DNA from: Bacteroidia bacterium
GTDB lineage: Bacteria > Bacteroidota > Bacteroidia > Bacteroidales > Azobacteroidaceae
Reading direction: 5' to 3'
Assembly (NCBI GenBank): GCA_025996865.1
Contig: BNTV01000026.1
Location: 1 to 43,513, forward strand
DNA length: 43,513 bases
The translations under genes and the position numbers were made by a program. Shown in pieces: positions 33,742 through 43,513 of this stretch; positions within the stretch are counted from its first letter, which is position 1, and every line of letters starts with the position of its first letter. Under the pieces are notes generated by a model. That model worked only from the letters and a program-made list of their open reading frames with translations, was not told the DNA's origin and did no database searches.

Positions 33742-36700
33742 ATGAAAAAAAATCATTTCAAAGAGAGGTTATGGAAAAATAATCTCAATTATATCTTAAA
33801 AATTATGAAGTTAGTTGTCTTTATGTTAACTTTATGTGTGACCACTGTGTTTTCCAACACATACTCTCAAACCACACGTCTTTCTTTAAGTGTTGAGAAT
33901 CAGAATATCAAAGCGATTTTCAAAGAAATTGAGAAAAAGAGCGAGTATGTATTCTTTTTTTCCGATGAAATCGGGTCTGAAATCGAAAAAAAGGTAAGTG
34001 TAAAGGCTAAAAATGAAACACTGGACAAGATTTTGGATGACGTATTTGACGTTACCGATCTTACCTATAAAATTGTCGATCGTCAGGTATCGGTTACAAA
34101 GAAAAACTTGCCTAAACTCCCTGTTCATGAAACTACGGTTGAAAATCAACAACCCGAAGAAAAAATAACCGGATATATCAAAGACGAAAAAGGAGAACCT
34201 TTAATCGGAGTCGGTATTTCCGTCAAAGGGAGTTCAATCGGAACCACATCCGATGCCAACGGATTTTTTTCTTTAAACAAGCAGGCGAATATGACTCTTG
34301 TATTCAGCTATATCAGCTATCAGACACGGGAAATTCCCATTGGAAACCGTTCTTCAATTGATGTTACAATGGTTGAAAATCCGGAATCATTGGAAGAAAT
34401 CGTAGTTGTAGGTTATGGAAGGCAAAAGAAGATAAGCCTGACAGGTGCTGTCTCCAGTATTTCAAATAGAGACATCCTTACAACCAAGTCTCCTTCCCTT
34501 GCAGTCGCTTTAGCCGGTAAAATTCCGGGACTTCAAATCCGCCAGAACAATGGCTTACCGGGCAGTTTCAACACTGAAATCAATGTGCGGGGCATGGGAA
34601 CCCCTATGTTTGTCATTGATGGAGTAATCCGTAATGAACGTACCGAATTTCAGAAATTGAACCCGGAAGACATAGAAAGTGTAACCGTATTGAAAGATGC
34701 ATCAGCGGCAATCTACGGGATTAACTCGAGCAACGGGGTTATCCTTGTAAAAACGAAATCCGGATCTAAAGGGCCATTGCGTATTTCATACAATGGAATG
34801 GTCGGAGTGTCATCTCCTACCCAACATACCGAAATGATGAATGTAAAACAATACTGGGAAGTCCGCAATGAAGACGGAGTAAACTCCGGAGGATCACCTT
34901 ATTTTTCTTCCAGAGAGGCGTTAGAAGAAGCGCAAGCTTTACCTTATACCAATTGGTATGACGAAGTATTTAAAAACCAAGCTTTTCAGCAACAGCAAAC
35001 GTTAACATTGGAAAGCGGAAACGACTTGATTTCTACTTTTTCAAGTATCGGCTATACCACTGACAACGGTTTACTGAAAAGCGGAGATATCGGTTATGAG
35101 AAATATACTTTCAGAAACAGTACAACTGTTCATCCCAATAAAAATTTGACGGTAGAATTGAATCTTTCCGGATACACCGATATTCGTAAACAGCCCGGAA
35201 CATGGGATGATGCATTTTTTTACCTCAACAAGGCTGTCCACGGACTTATTCCATCCGAAACAGTGTACGCAAACAACAATCAATCGTATTTCAACAGACC
35301 GAGGCCTCAGAACGATAATCCGGTACAATTTTCTTTCCGTGATAATTTTGGTTATAGGGAATGGAGAGACCGGTTTTTCCAATCATCTCTGGCTTTGACT
35401 TATGACATTCCTTATGTTAAAGGTTTGAAAGTAAAACTACAGGCTGCGTACGATGCAAAAACAACAATAGGAACACGAGTACAAAAAAGGGTGATAAACT
35501 ATATATATTCTCCTCCGACAGGTTCGGCAGAAGAAAAATATACGCCCTACAACAATTACGATCCAAGTATTCAGGAAGAAGACTGGAGTACAACCCGGGT
35601 AAATATTCAAGGACATATTATATACAACACACAAATTGCCAAGTCCCATAATATTGGAGCAGTACTTGTTATGGAAGCCAGGGAAGACAATAACCGTTAC
35701 TTAAACGGAAAACGTTTCTACGAAGGCGACTTCTTTACAATTGATATTATCGACCGGGCGCCAACCACTAATCAACAAACAGGAGGTAATACAAACAAGT
35801 ACACTTATCTGTCGTATATAGGACGTTTTAATTACGACTTCAAAGACAAATACCTGTTGGAATTTGCTTTCAGGGAAGACGGAACTTACCGTTATGCACC
35901 GGACAACCGTTGGGGATTTTTCCCTGTAATTTCCGCAGGCTGGCGTATGGCTGAAGAATCTTTCATTAAAGACCATCTTTTGTTTATAACGAATATAAAG
36001 CCGAGATTCTCTTATGGCAAAACGGCACAAGATGTCGGAAGTGCATTCCAATTCGTTCCCGGATACACAGGATACAACGGATATGTGTTAGACGCCGGCG
36101 GAAAATTCATAAGCGGTTATACAAGCGGAGCATTGGTAAATCCGTATCTGACATGGACAATCGCCAAGACAACAGACCTGGGTATTGATATTGGACTCTG
36201 GGGCGATAAGTTGGATTTTTCTTTCGATCTATACCGCAGAGATAAAGAGGGAATGCCGGCTACCCGTTTGCAGGCATTACCGAACACATTTGGAGCTTCT
36301 CTGCCCCAGGAAAACCTGAACAGTGAACGTACGGAAGGATTTGAAATACAAATCGGGCACAGAAATACTGTAAACGAATTTGTATATGGTATAACAGGAA
36401 ACATGAATATCGGCCGAACCCAGGTTACCTATAAAGAACGAGCCCCTTTCAGAAGTAGTAAAGACCGGTGGAAGAATGGAGAAGTAAACCGGTGGACAGA
36501 CATCGGATGGGGTTATCAAGTTGTCGGGCAATACCGGAATTACGACGAAATCCGTAATGGCATTATGGAAACCGGCAGTTACGGTAATTCAAGGACATTA
36601 CCGGGCGATTATATCCATTTGGATGTGAACGGCGACGGAGTCATTAATGATAACGACCGAATGCCGATATTCTGGAATGGGCAGCCGAAACTGAGCTTCG

Positions 36701-37194
36701 GTATTACTACCTTCGCCGGTTGGAAGGGGTTCGATTTTAATATGTTGTGGCAGGGAGCCGGTATGTATTCGGTGAAGTACAATGAAATATTGGGCAATGT
36801 ACTTGCCTTAGACAATTCAAATTCTCCCGCAATATACTACGACCGGTGGCGCCTTGCAGATATATATGATCCTGACAGTGAATGGATACCGGGAAGATAT
36901 CCGGCAACCCGCAGGTTGGATTCCGACAATGGGGCGAATAGAATTGAAAGCGATATACAACGAATCGACGCTACTTACGCCCGCTTGAAAAACGTTGAAT
37001 TAGGATATACAGTACCGAACAAATCTTTGAAAAAAACAGGTATCAGTAAAATGAGATTCTATGTGAACGTTTTCAATCTGGTAGTACTTTGTGACAGTTA
37101 CCTGAAGAGTTTTGACCCTGAAATCACCGACGGGAATGGCTTTCAGTATCCACTTTCCAAGTCATATAATTTTGGTTTAAATCTTACTTTTTAA
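33742..37194 (+). CDS. SusC/RagA-family TonB-dependent transporter with STN signalling domain
   Basis: An outer-membrane barrel that imports oligosaccharides captured by its SusD partner and signals to FecR. The signal peptide covers about 1-43 (IMKLVVFMLTLCVTTVFSNTYS). The STN domain covers about 46-118 (LSVENQNIKAIFKEIEKKSE, then LTYKIVDRQVSV). The carboxypeptidase-like beta domain covers about 138-212 (ITGYIKDEKGEPLIGVGISV). The TonB box region is LEEIVVVGYGRQKKI. The plug domain contains GKIPGLQIRQNNGLPG, MFVIDGVIRNE and LKDASAAIYGINSSNGVILV. The rest is barrel, ending FGLNLTF. It has 1150 residues and is complete. The STN domain fits the sigma/FecR pair upstream. Confidence 0.95.
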   Translation: MKKNHFKERLWKNNLNYILKIMKLVVFMLTLCVTTVFSNTYSQTTRLSLSVENQNIKAIFKEIEKKSEYVFFFSDEIGSEIEKKVSVKAKNETLDKILDDVFDVTDLTYKIVDRQVSVTKKNLPKLPVHETTVENQQPEEKITGYIKDEKGEPLIGVGISVKGSSIGTTSDANGFFSLNKQANMTLVFSYISYQTREIPIGNRSSIDVTMVENPESLEEIVVVGYGRQKKISLTGAVSSISNRDILTTKSPSLAVALAGKIPGLQIRQNNGLPGSFNTEINVRGMGTPMFVIDGVIRNERTEFQKLNPEDIESVTVLKDASAAIYGINSSNGVILVKTKSGSKGPLRISYNGMVGVSSPTQHTEMMNVKQYWEVRNEDGVNSGGSPYFSSREALEEAQALPYTNWYDEVFKNQAFQQQQTLTLESGNDLISTFSSIGYTTDNGLLKSGDIGYEKYTFRNSTTVHPNKNLTVELNLSGYTDIRKQPGTWDDAFFYLNKAVHGLIPSETVYANNNQSYFNRPRPQNDNPVQFSFRDNFGYREWRDRFFQSSLALTYDIPYVKGLKVKLQAAYDAKTTIGTRVQKRVINYIYSPPTGSAEEKYTPYNNYDPSIQEEDWSTTRVNIQGHIIYNTQIAKSHNIGAVLVMEAREDNNRYLNGKRFYEGDFFTIDIIDRAPTTNQQTGGNTNKYTYLSYIGRFNYDFKDKYLLEFAFREDGTYRYAPDNRWGFFPVISAGWRMAEESFIKDHLLFITNIKPRFSYGKTAQDVGSAFQFVPGYTGYNGYVLDAGGKFISGYTSGALVNPYLTWTIAKTTDLGIDIGLWGDKLDFSFDLYRRDKEGMPATRLQALPNTFGASLPQENLNSERTEGFEIQIGHRNTVNEFVYGITGNMNIGRTQVTYKERAPFRSSKDRWKNGEVNRWTDIGWGYQVVGQYRNYDEIRNGIMETGSYGNSRTLPGDYIHLDVNGDGVINDNDRMPIFWNGQPKLSFGITTFAGWKGFDFNMLWQGAGMYSVKYNEILGNVLALDNSNSPAIYYDRWRLADIYDPDSEWIPGRYPATRRLDSDNGANRIESDIQRIDATYARLKNVELGYTVPNKSLKKTGISKMRFYVNVFNLVVLCDSYLKSFDPEITDGNGFQYPLSKSYNFGLNLTF

Positions 37195-37203
37195 TTGATT
37201 ACA

Positions 37204-39132
37204 ATGATGAGAAAATACATATATAATATCTTGACAATACTCGTTCTGACATCCGGTTTCAGTGCATGCAGCGACTTCCTGGATGTAGAACCCAAAGACA
37301 GATTGACCGCCGATGTTCTATTATCAAGCGACGGAGGTATCAACGCATACATGGCCGGACTTTACTACATGTTGCCCATGGAGGATTTTCGGTATGATTT
37401 TACAAAAAATGGTACCGGAGCTTATGGTATTAATCGTGTCGATGGCGGTAAAACCAACATGATGTCTTCACCCGAAGCCGTTCACAGCGAATGGGGAGAT
37501 CATGCAGGACAAGCCGAACGTTTCAATAACTGGGAAGACATCTATAAAAATATTCGCAAATACAATGAGATGAAAGATAATATCCCGCTTATGAAACCGT
37601 CTAATACGGCTACATTAACCACCCTGAAAGGCGAATATTTCTTCTTTATGGCATACAACTACTTTGCATTGGTCAAAAGATATGGAGGTGTACCCATCAT
37701 TACCGAAGTACAACAGTTTTCCGGTGATTACGATGCCGTCAAAGTTCCTCGCAGTAAAGAAGTGGATACATGGAAATTCATTCTGTCACAGTGCGACAGC
37801 GCCATTGCCTTATTGCCGAATACGACTACACAGGAACGAGCCAATAAATGGACTGCTTATACGCTGAAATCCAGAGCAGCCCTGCATGCCGCTTCCACAG
37901 GTAAATTCTGGAACAGGAACGGAGCAGCGCTTACAGGCCCCGCAGTAACACAAGGATTGGTCGGCGGATTTACAGCGAGTGATATTCAATTTTTCTATCA
38001 GGAATGTATCAATGCTTGCGCCGAAGTAATAAAAAGCGGTAAATTCAGCTTGTATGGAGGATCTCCCGCTTCATTAACAGAGGCTGCAACTAACTACGGG
38101 AAAGTTCTTAACGCCGGAGCAGGTATTTCGGAAGTAATATTTCTGAGACATTATGCATATCCGGGTGTTGCCCACAATATGGGCAAATGGCATGAACCGA
38201 ACCAGTTAGCGGTTGAATACGGCGGACGGTGCTGCCCAACGCTGGAAATGGTGGAATCCTATGCAAAGATAGATCCTGTAAGCCGGACAGGAAACTACAA
38301 TGTGAAATTGGAAACTACAACTGACGGTGATGAAGATTATACGGTAGGATATTCTTTTAATAACAATCATAATTATATAAGATATGATAACATGACCGAT
38401 ATTTTTGCCAATCGTGATCCCCGTTTATACGCCTCTGTCATTCTTCCGAACACTTCCTGGGGAGGAAAAAATATCATAATCCAGGGCGGTATCCTAAAGC
38501 AGGATGGCAGCGCTATTTGGCAAGCCAATGATAAATATACATTTAATGGTGTTGATTATTATGGAAAAGGTAATTCAAGTGAGGGAGAATTTTCCGGATG
38601 GGTTAGTAACCGTGCCAATGGAACCCGGACAGGATTTTTATTGAAAAAATACTTGACCGGAACAAACGACCAAGTATGGGATCAGGTAGTAACACCTTTT
38701 ACCGAACTGCGTTATGCCGATATATTGCTGAACTACGCCGAAGCTGTAGCCGAAAGCGGATTGTCAAATGCACCGGGTATCATTACCGCACAGGAAGCGC
38801 TGAACATGATTCGTAAACGTGCCGGATTTCTGGACATCGTTCCTTTAACCACGGAAGACGTCCAATACGAACGTAAAGCCGAATTTGGGTTGGAATACAA
38901 CCAGACATGGGAATATACCCGCCGTCGCGAATATCATACTTTTTTCAATAATACTTACCACCGCCAAGGATTGGTTCCAATGGCCGATTTTACAACCGGA
39001 TCATTGAAATACATCTTTGTACGTGCTAATATTGAACCGGGAAACAATGCAAAGAACTTCGAACCTAAAATATATTATCGTCCCATTCCGGGTATCGGAG
39101 GCAATTCATTAGTTCAGAATCCAAATTATTAA
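37204..39132 (+). CDS. SusD/RagB-family surface glycan-binding lipoprotein
   Basis: A surface lipoprotein forming the lid of the SusC transporter. The signal peptide with lipobox (ILTILVLTSGFSAC) is followed by SDFLDVEPKDRLTADVLLSS, the usual SusD N-terminus. TPR-like helical parts follow (KGEYFFFMAYNYFALVKRYGGVPII, KSRAALHAAS), and the C-terminal SusD domain holds LRYADILLNYAEAVAESG, NMIRKRAGF and ERKAEFGLEYNQTWEYTRRR. It has 642 residues from ATG 37204; ATG 37207 is also possible. Only 9 bp separate it from susC. Confidence 0.95.
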   Translation: MMRKYIYNILTILVLTSGFSACSDFLDVEPKDRLTADVLLSSDGGINAYMAGLYYMLPMEDFRYDFTKNGTGAYGINRVDGGKTNMMSSPEAVHSEWGDHAGQAERFNNWEDIYKNIRKYNEMKDNIPLMKPSNTATLTTLKGEYFFFMAYNYFALVKRYGGVPIITEVQQFSGDYDAVKVPRSKEVDTWKFILSQCDSAIALLPNTTTQERANKWTAYTLKSRAALHAASTGKFWNRNGAALTGPAVTQGLVGGFTASDIQFFYQECINACAEVIKSGKFSLYGGSPASLTEAATNYGKVLNAGAGISEVIFLRHYAYPGVAHNMGKWHEPNQLAVEYGGRCCPTLEMVESYAKIDPVSRTGNYNVKLETTTDGDEDYTVGYSFNNNHNYIRYDNMTDIFANRDPRLYASVILPNTSWGGKNIIIQGGILKQDGSAIWQANDKYTFNGVDYYGKGNSSEGEFSGWVSNRANGTRTGFLLKKYLTGTNDQVWDQVVTPFTELRYADILLNYAEAVAESGLSNAPGIITAQEALNMIRKRAGFLDIVPLTTEDVQYERKAEFGLEYNQTWEYTRRREYHTFFNNTYHRQGLVPMADFTTGSLKYIFVRANIEPGNNAKNFEPKIYYRPIPGIGGNSLVQNPNY

Positions 39133-39147
39133 ATTCAATACAAAAAT

Positions 39148-39837
39148 ATGAAAAATTTATATAAATTATATACAACGGTAATCATTCTGGCAATACCATT
39201 TACAGCATGTGACCTGGATAATTATGATGGACCTGACGCGAGTATAAAGGGCGCCGTAAAAGATAACAAAGACGGTTCTCTTATTGAACAGGATATTGAC
39301 GGAGGCTCAAAAATTATTTACAAGGAACTCGGATTTGAAAATCCGGAAGAACAGCAAATGATTTTCAAATTGAATGGTGAATATCAGAACAATGTGCTTT
39401 TTGCCGCCCATTACGATATTTATTTCAACGAAAGTAACTTTGTAAAACCCGATACATTGAAGGCATACGAAATCAAAAAAGGAGCGAATACCCTCGATTT
39501 TACGGTACAGCCTTATATCCGGGTATCAAATGTTTCTGTTGTTAAATCGGGAGATGAGATTGTTGCTACATTTACAATTACCCCGACAGTTACAAACAAT
39601 GTGAAACAAATCGGATTGTTCGGGCATATCGATCGCATTGCCGGAAACCAATTTGCCCTTCAAAGAAAGACACAGGATATCAATGCGGCGTCAAAAGATA
39701 TTCCGACAACTTATACCCTGAGATTATCCGCTGCCGGGTTCAAGTCGGGACAGGAATATTACTTCCGGGTTGGAGGAATTATTGATGTAGCCAATGCAAA
39801 ATACAATTACGCTCCATCGGTAAGACTCAAGATCTAA
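39148..39837 (+). CDS. DUF3823-like surface lipoprotein
   Basis: A lipoprotein of the SusE/SusF position, probably an extra glycan-binding or scaffold protein. The signal is YTTVIILAIPFTAC, followed by DLDNYDGPDASIKGAVKDN, a start characteristic of the DUF3823 group. The N-terminal carboxypeptidase-regulatory-like fold (GSKIIYKELGFENPEEQQMI) is followed by a second beta domain (YIRVSNVSVVKSGDEIVATF). It has 229 residues. It sits 15 bp after susD. The family's role in many PULs is known only from its position. Confidence 0.8.
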   Translation: MKNLYKLYTTVIILAIPFTACDLDNYDGPDASIKGAVKDNKDGSLIEQDIDGGSKIIYKELGFENPEEQQMIFKLNGEYQNNVLFAAHYDIYFNESNFVKPDTLKAYEIKKGANTLDFTVQPYIRVSNVSVVKSGDEIVATFTITPTVTNNVKQIGLFGHIDRIAGNQFALQRKTQDINAASKDIPTTYTLRLSAAGFKSGQEYYFRVGGIIDVANAKYNYAPSVRLKI

Positions 39838-39856
39838 CATTGTAAAAAATCCAACC

Positions 39857-41863
39857 ATGAGAAAAAAATTTATCCTGTTTGTTTTGTGTATCATACCGGT
39901 TTTACCGTTATTTTCACAAAAACAACTCAAATTGGAAAATGAAAATCTGATCGCAGTATTTGATCCTTCCAACGGTGCATTAATCGGGTTAAAAAATAAA
40001 AAGACCACCTGGAAGATTATTTACAGGGAAAATTTAGGACAATCGTTCGAAATGTTGATCCCATTGGCAGAAAGAAGATTTCACAGTGTAAGAGGAAGCG
40101 ATCAGGTAACTCCGGAAATCAAATTATACAAAGACAGTATTGTTTTTGTTTGGAAATCATTGAAATCCAAAATAACGGATGAAACTTTCAATATCGAATT
40201 CCGGGGAACAATCGCTTTGGATAAAAACGGATTGAAATACGGTGGCAACGTGATCAATAATTCGGGCTATACAATCGAATACATGGCGTGGCCTTATTTG
40301 GGGGAAATCAGTATTCCGGATAAAACAAAAAACATGGTATTCCAAAGCCGGAATACCATGCGCAATCTTTTCCCCGCCTTTTTCAGCGAATACGGTTATT
40401 GGGGAGTAGAATATCCGACTACCTCCTGCCTTCTCCCTGAAGAATCGTTTCTAATGATCCGCAATGATGACCAAGGGCTATATGTTTGCAGCGAGCAAGC
40501 GGTTCCGGAAGAAATGATCATCGGAACTTTCGAGTTAATCCCCGGATATGAAATCAATAACAGGAATCCGGTGGAGGATGTAATGGACGGACAAGATGTA
40601 AGGATTCAGTTCAAAGCCAATCACATCATTTATGCCCATAACAAAAGCGCCTCCGCATTAAGCCCTGTGACCATCATTCCTTACGAAGGCAGTTGGCATA
40701 AAGGAGTCGATTTGTATAAAAACCGGAAAAAAAATCGGGCGAAAACAACGGAATCCGCCGGTTGGATCAAGCAGCCCTTAACCTGGCAAAGAATTAATAT
40801 TTCCAGCGGACAGGATTTGATCAATTATGCCAAAGAGGCGAAAGAGCAGGGAGTATCAGTATTGGGTGTAAATGGATGGAAGAGAAACGGGAACGGGAAC
40901 CATACCGGCACGATTGAAAATCTGCAAGCCGCTATCCGGGAATGTCAAAAGATGGGAGTACATGTTGTATTAGGGATGAACTTTTCTTCCGTAGATTTTC
41001 GTTCCGGCCGGTATAGGGACGAACTGAAAAACTACGTGATGACCGATCCTTTCAATATTACTTATGACAGGGGGCTGATTTGCCCTCTGTCAAAAGACGT
41101 GCAACAGATAGCATTAAATGAGTATGCCGGAAACCCATCCGTCCTTTGGGCTGACGGAAGTATTATTGACGATAACAACCACCGGAATAAAACCTATTTC
41201 TGTTTCAATCCGGATCACGGGCATAAAGTTCCCGAATGGATAGATAAAGGAACAATCAAAATGGACAAAGAATATACTGCTCAAGTTAAACGAGACAATA
41301 AAAATTTCGTATCCTTAGGTTACGGTTTTTATGACCTGCAAACCACATGCTATGATGGCTACTATATTCAGCCTTCCATAAGCGGATCTCCCTTGCACAG
41401 GTATATAAATCCTCAAACGCCGATTATTTCTTCCATAGACGTCAGAAACGCCCGGAGAGATATGAATCTGTGCCTGAGGAACAGGTATAACATCTGTTAC
41501 GACCTGAACTTCTACGGCAACCAATTGAAAATCTATCCGCAAATCGTGGAATACGGAAGACAAATCGAAACGCTCAGAAACAAATACCGGGATTTCATCT
41601 GGGAAGGGGAATTCAATGATACTTCGGAGGCTTCCGTAAACGGCGATAATATCGCATATACTGTGTACACGAGAAAAAAAGACGGTAAAAAAGCGGTGGT
41701 TATTACAAACCAACACGAATCGGAATCATCTTCCGTCAAAGTATCGTTTATGAATCCGAAAACCACGTTGATTCTGGCTTCTCCGGAAAGCCCGGAAGCT
41801 GTCCCCTGCGACGGAAATATCACCTTAAAGCCTCAGTCTGCCGTTGTTGTAATTGAAAAATAA
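39857..41863 (+). CDS. Glycoside-hydrolase-like protein (DUF6259-type), first of two paralogues
   Basis: A secreted protein of the PUL, presumably acting on the imported glycan. The signal peptide FILFVLCIIPVLPLFSQ ends at about residue 21. Residues 25-270 are a beta-sandwich like the N-terminal domain of several GH clans (LENENLIAVFDPSNGALIGL). Residues 300-560 look like a TIM barrel (GVSVLGVNGWKRNG, GVHVVLGMNF, SIIDDNNH with D438/D439, FNPDHGHKVP). A C-terminal beta domain follows. It has 668 residues. I associate the layout with DUF6259, from memory. Compared with the next gene, the acidic Glu of the GEG motif is replaced by Tyr489 (GYG), so it may be inactive or use other residues. Confidence 0.6.
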   Translation: MRKKFILFVLCIIPVLPLFSQKQLKLENENLIAVFDPSNGALIGLKNKKTTWKIIYRENLGQSFEMLIPLAERRFHSVRGSDQVTPEIKLYKDSIVFVWKSLKSKITDETFNIEFRGTIALDKNGLKYGGNVINNSGYTIEYMAWPYLGEISIPDKTKNMVFQSRNTMRNLFPAFFSEYGYWGVEYPTTSCLLPEESFLMIRNDDQGLYVCSEQAVPEEMIIGTFELIPGYEINNRNPVEDVMDGQDVRIQFKANHIIYAHNKSASALSPVTIIPYEGSWHKGVDLYKNRKKNRAKTTESAGWIKQPLTWQRINISSGQDLINYAKEAKEQGVSVLGVNGWKRNGNGNHTGTIENLQAAIRECQKMGVHVVLGMNFSSVDFRSGRYRDELKNYVMTDPFNITYDRGLICPLSKDVQQIALNEYAGNPSVLWADGSIIDDNNHRNKTYFCFNPDHGHKVPEWIDKGTIKMDKEYTAQVKRDNKNFVSLGYGFYDLQTTCYDGYYIQPSISGSPLHRYINPQTPIISSIDVRNARRDMNLCLRNRYNICYDLNFYGNQLKIYPQIVEYGRQIETLRNKYRDFIWEGEFNDTSEASVNGDNIAYTVYTRKKDGKKAVVITNQHESESSSVKVSFMNPKTTLILASPESPEAVPCDGNITLKPQSAVVVIEK

Positions 41864-41881
41864 AAAACAAATTATGTACGT

Positions 41882-43513
41882 ATGAAACGATATATTTTAA
41901 TCATTGGTTGTGTGTTGTTTTCGGTTTTTAATTGTATTTATGCACAACAACACAAGCTTGAAAATGAGGATATGCTTGCGATCTTCAATTTAGAGAACGG
42001 GGCGTTGACCGGATTCGAAAACAAAAAAACAAATTGGAAAATCATTCCGGAAGGGAAGTCCGGACGCTCGTTTGAGATGTTCTTCAACCTGAAAGACAAA
42101 GGAAACGAATTGATAGACGGACGCACTCAGGCTCGTCCGGAAGTCAAAACAACGCCAAACAGCATCATTTTTACTTGGAATTCCATAAAATCGGATAAAA
42201 TTAACCGGAATCTGGACATCCGTTTTACCGGAACAGTCGTATTGACTAAGGAAGGACTGGTGTACAGCGGAGAAATAGACAATCGTTCCGAATATATGCT
42301 CGAACAATTGAGTTGGCCGCTTATCGAAGAAATATCCGTCCCTGAAAAAAATGACCGTCTGTTCTTTCAACACATGAACTATACTAAACTTGATAAACGA
42401 GAGCTTTATCCCCAAGTCGGAGGGTCATACACAGGTTGGAGTAACCTTCCGGAAGCGGCTTTTTCGCTGATACACAACGAAAAACAAGGATTATACATAA
42501 GTAGCAAAGATGTTAACTTAGACGAATACATCCGTTGTGTTTACGAAATAATACCTGAAGATACTTATGGCGCTTATTGCGGAGGCGCATTATCAAAAAC
42601 CGGAAACGGAGAACGGAATCACATGAGGTTACAACTGAAAGCCGGCCGTTCCATTTATCTTCCGGAAAAAACAAACCGGACGCTTGTATCCGTAGTTATG
42701 AAGCCATATATCGGATCTTGGCACGCAGGAGTGGATATTTACAAAGAATGGAGAAAAACTTGGTATGTAGCGCCACATCGTCCCGATTGGGTAAAGAACG
42801 TCAATGCCTGGCAGCAACTGCAAATAAATTCTTCCGAAGATATTCTGAACTTCAAATACAAAGATCTGGTGGAATATGCGAAAGAGTGTAAAAAATATGG
42901 CGTGGACGCCATCCAGCTAACAGGATGGAATATCGGAGGACAAGATAGAAATATTCCTTCCCACGATACGGATCCTCGGTTAGGCACAAAGGAAGATTTG
43001 AAAAATGCCATTGCCGAATGTTCGAAAATGGGAGTAAAGATTCTGTTATTCACCAAATTTACTTGGATTGACATGACAAATGACCTTTATAAAGAAGAGT
43101 ATAAAAATTATGTTGCAAAAGATTTGTTCGGAGATCCCTGCCTGCATCCGGGATACAACTACAATACCTATACGCAGTTGTACGGAATCAATACGCACCG
43201 TTTTGCCGTATTGTGCCTCGTAGGTGAAGAATGTAGAGAAGCAATCCGTGAAGAATTTCAGAAATGCTTGGATCTCGGAGCGCCGGGAATGGTATATGAT
43301 GAAAACCAGCACCATGCAGGTCACATGTTATGCTTTGATCCGGATCACGGGCATAAAATACCCGGATTCTTGTATCAGGGTGCAGATCTGTTGGGACATG
43401 ACCTTATGGAAATGACAAAAAAACAGAATCCCGACTTTCTCATGACCGGAGAAGGATGCTACGACTTACAATCCAAATATTACAGCACCTATACCCGGGC
43501 AGACATCAATCAT
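41882..43513 (+). CDS. Glycoside-hydrolase-like protein (DUF6259-type), second paralogue, cut by window end
   Basis: Starts at ATG 41882 (MKRYILIIGCVLFSVFNCIYAQ, signal peptide) and is open for 544 codons to the last base. It has the same layout as the preceding gene: N-terminal sandwich (LENEDMLAIFNLENGALTGFENK), SWHAGVDIYKEWRKTW, then the barrel (GVDAIQLTGWNIGG, GVKILLFTKF, MVYDENQHH with D473/E474, CFDPDHGHKIP, FLMTGEGCYDLQ with E524). The carboxylates D473 and E524 are well placed to be a nucleophile/acid-base pair, which is inference from alignment by eye. It is 18 bp after its paralogue. The C-terminus is missing only because the window ends. Confidence 0.6.
   Translation, partial: MKRYILIIGCVLFSVFNCIYAQQHKLENEDMLAIFNLENGALTGFENKKTNWKIIPEGKSGRSFEMFFNLKDKGNELIDGRTQARPEVKTTPNSIIFTWNSIKSDKINRNLDIRFTGTVVLTKEGLVYSGEIDNRSEYMLEQLSWPLIEEISVPEKNDRLFFQHMNYTKLDKRELYPQVGGSYTGWSNLPEAAFSLIHNEKQGLYISSKDVNLDEYIRCVYEIIPEDTYGAYCGGALSKTGNGERNHMRLQLKAGRSIYLPEKTNRTLVSVVMKPYIGSWHAGVDIYKEWRKTWYVAPHRPDWVKNVNAWQQLQINSSEDILNFKYKDLVEYAKECKKYGVDAIQLTGWNIGGQDRNIPSHDTDPRLGTKEDLKNAIAECSKMGVKILLFTKFTWIDMTNDLYKEEYKNYVAKDLFGDPCLHPGYNYNTYTQLYGINTHRFAVLCLVGEECREAIREEFQKCLDLGAPGMVYDENQHHAGHMLCFDPDHGHKIPGFLYQGADLLGHDLMEMTKKQNPDFLMTGEGCYDLQSKYYSTYTRADINH

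Overview
The window looks like the chromosome of a member of the order Bacteroidales (Bacteroidetes); the family cannot be fixed from sequence alone. The evidence is a fused RibBA, a SusC/SusD pair behind an ECF sigma/FecR pair, an UpxY-type NusG paralogue heading a capsule cluster, lipoprotein signals, and repeated matches to the Bacteroidales promoter form TTTG-N19/20-TAnnTTTG. Protein families were named from motifs read by eye; no database was searched.

Layout. (1) 1-4644, housekeeping: start of a leftward gene, an LptF/LptG-like permease, ribBA, and an aldo/keto reductase with ferredoxin-type clusters. (2) 4778-6430, accessory: an AlbA_2 (Schlafen-like)/winged-helix gene between 34-bp imperfect direct repeats, then an unassigned GC-richer remnant. 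(3) 6490-13914, housekeeping: tRNA-Arg(TCT) with its own promoter and terminator, a BamA/TamA-like outer-membrane protein divergent from a SpoU-type RNA methylase, an AAA ATPase of the DUF4143 type behind four operator-like repeats spaced exactly 33 bp, a DUF3078-like protein and an aminotransferase. (4) 13935-29931, a leftward capsule/exopolysaccharide operon. In transcription order it runs upxY, a second AlbA_2 gene, a truncated flippase, UDP-glucuronate 4-epimerase, a fucosyltransferase-like GT, an acyltransferase, Wzx, Wzy, two GT4 enzymes, a deacetylase-like protein, GT2, an acyltransferase, a deacetylase, a broken epimerase, a broken AlbA_2 gene, an intact epimerase and a WecA-like initiating transferase. 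The middle genes are visibly more AT-rich than the ends, as expected for exchanged capsule cores. (5) 29932-30393, the capsule leader and a divergent promoter region. (6) 30394-43513: a LolC/LolE-like permease, then ECF sigma, FecR, SusC (with STN domain), SusD, a DUF3823-like lipoprotein and two paralogous glycoside-hydrolase-like proteins, the second cut by the window end. This is a polysaccharide utilisation locus with trans-envelope signalling.

Most unusual: the upxY leader holds an uninterrupted (TG)24 tract inside a possible 33-codon leader ORF, followed by a strong intrinsic terminator just before upxY. One of the three possible repeat lengths modulo 3 would open the leader frame through the terminator and past the upxY start. 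This suggests a slipped-strand, translation-dependent on/off switch for the capsule, different from the invertible promoters known in Bacteroides. Other notable points are 28-bp perfect palindromes inserted in frame in two adjacent capsule genes, three AlbA_2-type genes or remnants that each lie beside broken sequence and carry tandem-repeat linkers, and the 33-bp-phased operator array.
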